A DNA stretch of 64,000 bases from Novipirellula galeiformis (GTDB lineage Bacteria > Planctomycetota > Planctomycetia > Pirellulales > Pirellulaceae): assembly GCF_007860095.1 (NCBI RefSeq), contig NZ_SJPT01000012.1, forward strand, positions 62,001 through 126,000, given 5' to 3'. The notes beneath the pieces were generated by a model. It had not been told where the DNA came from, ran no database searches, and saw nothing but the letters and a program-made list of their open reading frames with translations. The position numbers were made by a program, and so were the translations under genes. Position 1 is the stretch's first letter; the number at the start of each line of letters is the position of its first letter. Shown here piece by piece: positions 63,382 through 64,000 of this stretch.

Positions 63382-63846
63382 TCAGATTGCGATGTCCGCT
63401 TTGGAAACCGCGCTCAGCTCGGTGTTGTGCCAGGGCGCCAGTGCGCCGAGCAGCGATTGATGCAAATAATCAAGCTGGACGGTGGTGGACCGCGGAGGGG
63501 CGTCGGGGGAGCCTGACCACTGGATCTGGAGTCGTACATTTTCGGCCTCCATCGTCGGTAACGGTGGCATCGCACAACGAGGTATCCCCGCCAATAAATC
63601 GATCGGGGCATTCACGCTCTCGGGCCCCAACGGAAAGTCGTTTCCGGGGTACTCGCGACTGTGAATGGCAACCGCACGGCTGACGTTGATGGCGGCAGCG
63701 GTGAGCGTGTTTTTCCGTAATGTCAGTAGTCCCAAATCCATGAATGTGAATATGAACAGGCAAAACACGGGCAGCAAAATTGCGGACTCGACGAGTGTCG
63801 CACCGCGCCGACCCGGGCGAGAGTTTGAATTGAATGTGCGAGGCAC
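63382..63846 (-). CDS. TadE-like pseudopilin
   Basis: 154 aa, start GTG. RRGATLVESAILLPVFCLFI is a TadE-type prepilin N-terminus: basic residues, a prepilin-like Glu at +5 and one hydrophobic helix (about 16-38). The remaining ~110 residues form a small exported beta-rich domain. Second gene of the Tad cluster, 15 nt downstream of the partial gene and 9 nt upstream of the TadG-like gene. Processing by a prepilin peptidase is expected; none is in the window. Confidence 0.87.
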   Translation of the reverse strand: MPRTFNSNSRPGRRGATLVESAILLPVFCLFIFTFMDLGLLTLRKNTLTAAAINVSRAVAIHSREYPGNDFPLGPESVNAPIDLLAGIPRCAMPPLPTMEAENVRLQIQWSGSPDAPPRSTTVQLDYLHQSLLGALAPWHNTELSAVSKADIAI

Positions 63847-63861
63847 TGGGGTTCCTGCGGG

Positions 63862-64000
63862 CTAACGGTAACGACGAATGATTTGACGACGATTGATCAA
63901 CATTTCCAGCGGTAGGAAATTCGAGGCGATGATCGGCTGAAAGGGAAATGCAACTTCAACGGTCGCCAAAAAGTACAGCTCATTTTCTTGCTGGGCTGTG
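63862..64000 (-). CDS. TadE-like protein, C-terminal part (cut by window edge)
   Basis: The last 45 codons of an open frame entering from the right edge, ending at TAG 63862-63864: YFLATVEVAFPFQPIIASNF, then PLEMLINRRQIIRRYR. The V-x-V-x-F-PF-P pattern near the end is typical of TadE C-termini. It stands 15 nt upstream of the next TadE gene, so it is the same operon. The N-terminus is outside the window. Confidence 0.8.
   Translation of the reverse strand, partial: TAQQENELYFLATVEVAFPFQPIIASNFLPLEMLINRRQIIRRYR

Overview
The window looks like a chromosomal segment of a planctomycete of the Pirellulaceae (Rhodopirellula-like). Evidence from gene content: a PSCyt1/DUF1549/DUF1553 gene paired with a DUF1501 gene, two DUF1080 proteins, a sulfatase, transmembrane Hanks-type kinases, an AIM24 protein, split Tad pilus genes, and many lineage-specific hypothetical proteins. 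There is no rRNA, no tRNA that I can recognise, no CRISPR array and no transposase.

Layout. 0.1-4.9 kb: a secreted DUF1080 protein and the DUF1549/DUF1501 pair (minus strand). 5.4-7.7 kb: a small coiled-coil membrane protein, TrmK and an AIM24 protein. 8.2-13.4 kb: a BON-like protein with an attenuator-like leader, then a translationally coupled ABC exporter operon (ATPase, permease with a large insert, 593-aa partner). 13.8-20.6 kb: folC, a phosphopantetheinyl transferase, dprA, an MFS transporter and a hydroxypyruvate isomerase-like protein. 20.8-29.8 kb: two Ser/Thr kinases, a DUF1080-sugar dehydrogenase fusion, a double-PDZ protein, an FKBP and rplU without rpmA. 30-42.4 kb: sulfatase; LolD-like ATPase, prenyltransferase-repeat protein and thioredoxin-like protein in one cluster; fabI divergent from an enhancer-binding regulator; an esterase; LemA-like, DinB-like and DUF4112 proteins. 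42.4-49.9 kb: tadC, tadB, cpaF, an M13 peptidase and pcm.

49.9-59.9 kb reads as an accessory region. It is gene-poor and repeat-rich, with a nested inverted-repeat element, a decayed short-chain dehydrogenase, a perfect 32-nt palindrome and an orphan gene. It also holds a large SIR2-STAND-TPR protein of the Avs5-like anti-phage type, lying between two ~250-nt direct repeats 4.04 kb apart. 59.9-64 kb returns to house genes: a GGDEF/HD protein and the TadG/TadE/TadE pilus genes, the last cut by the window edge.

The most interesting system is the SIR2-STAND gene with its flanking repeats. Their hairpins keep the same loop while the stems have changed in a compensating way. Secondary points are the BON-gene attenuator, the GSFTDA variant of the sigma54-contact loop in the regulator next to fabI, a minisatellite inside folC, and repeated minisatellites just after stop codons. 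Coordinates were read by eye; all family calls come from motif recognition without database searches.
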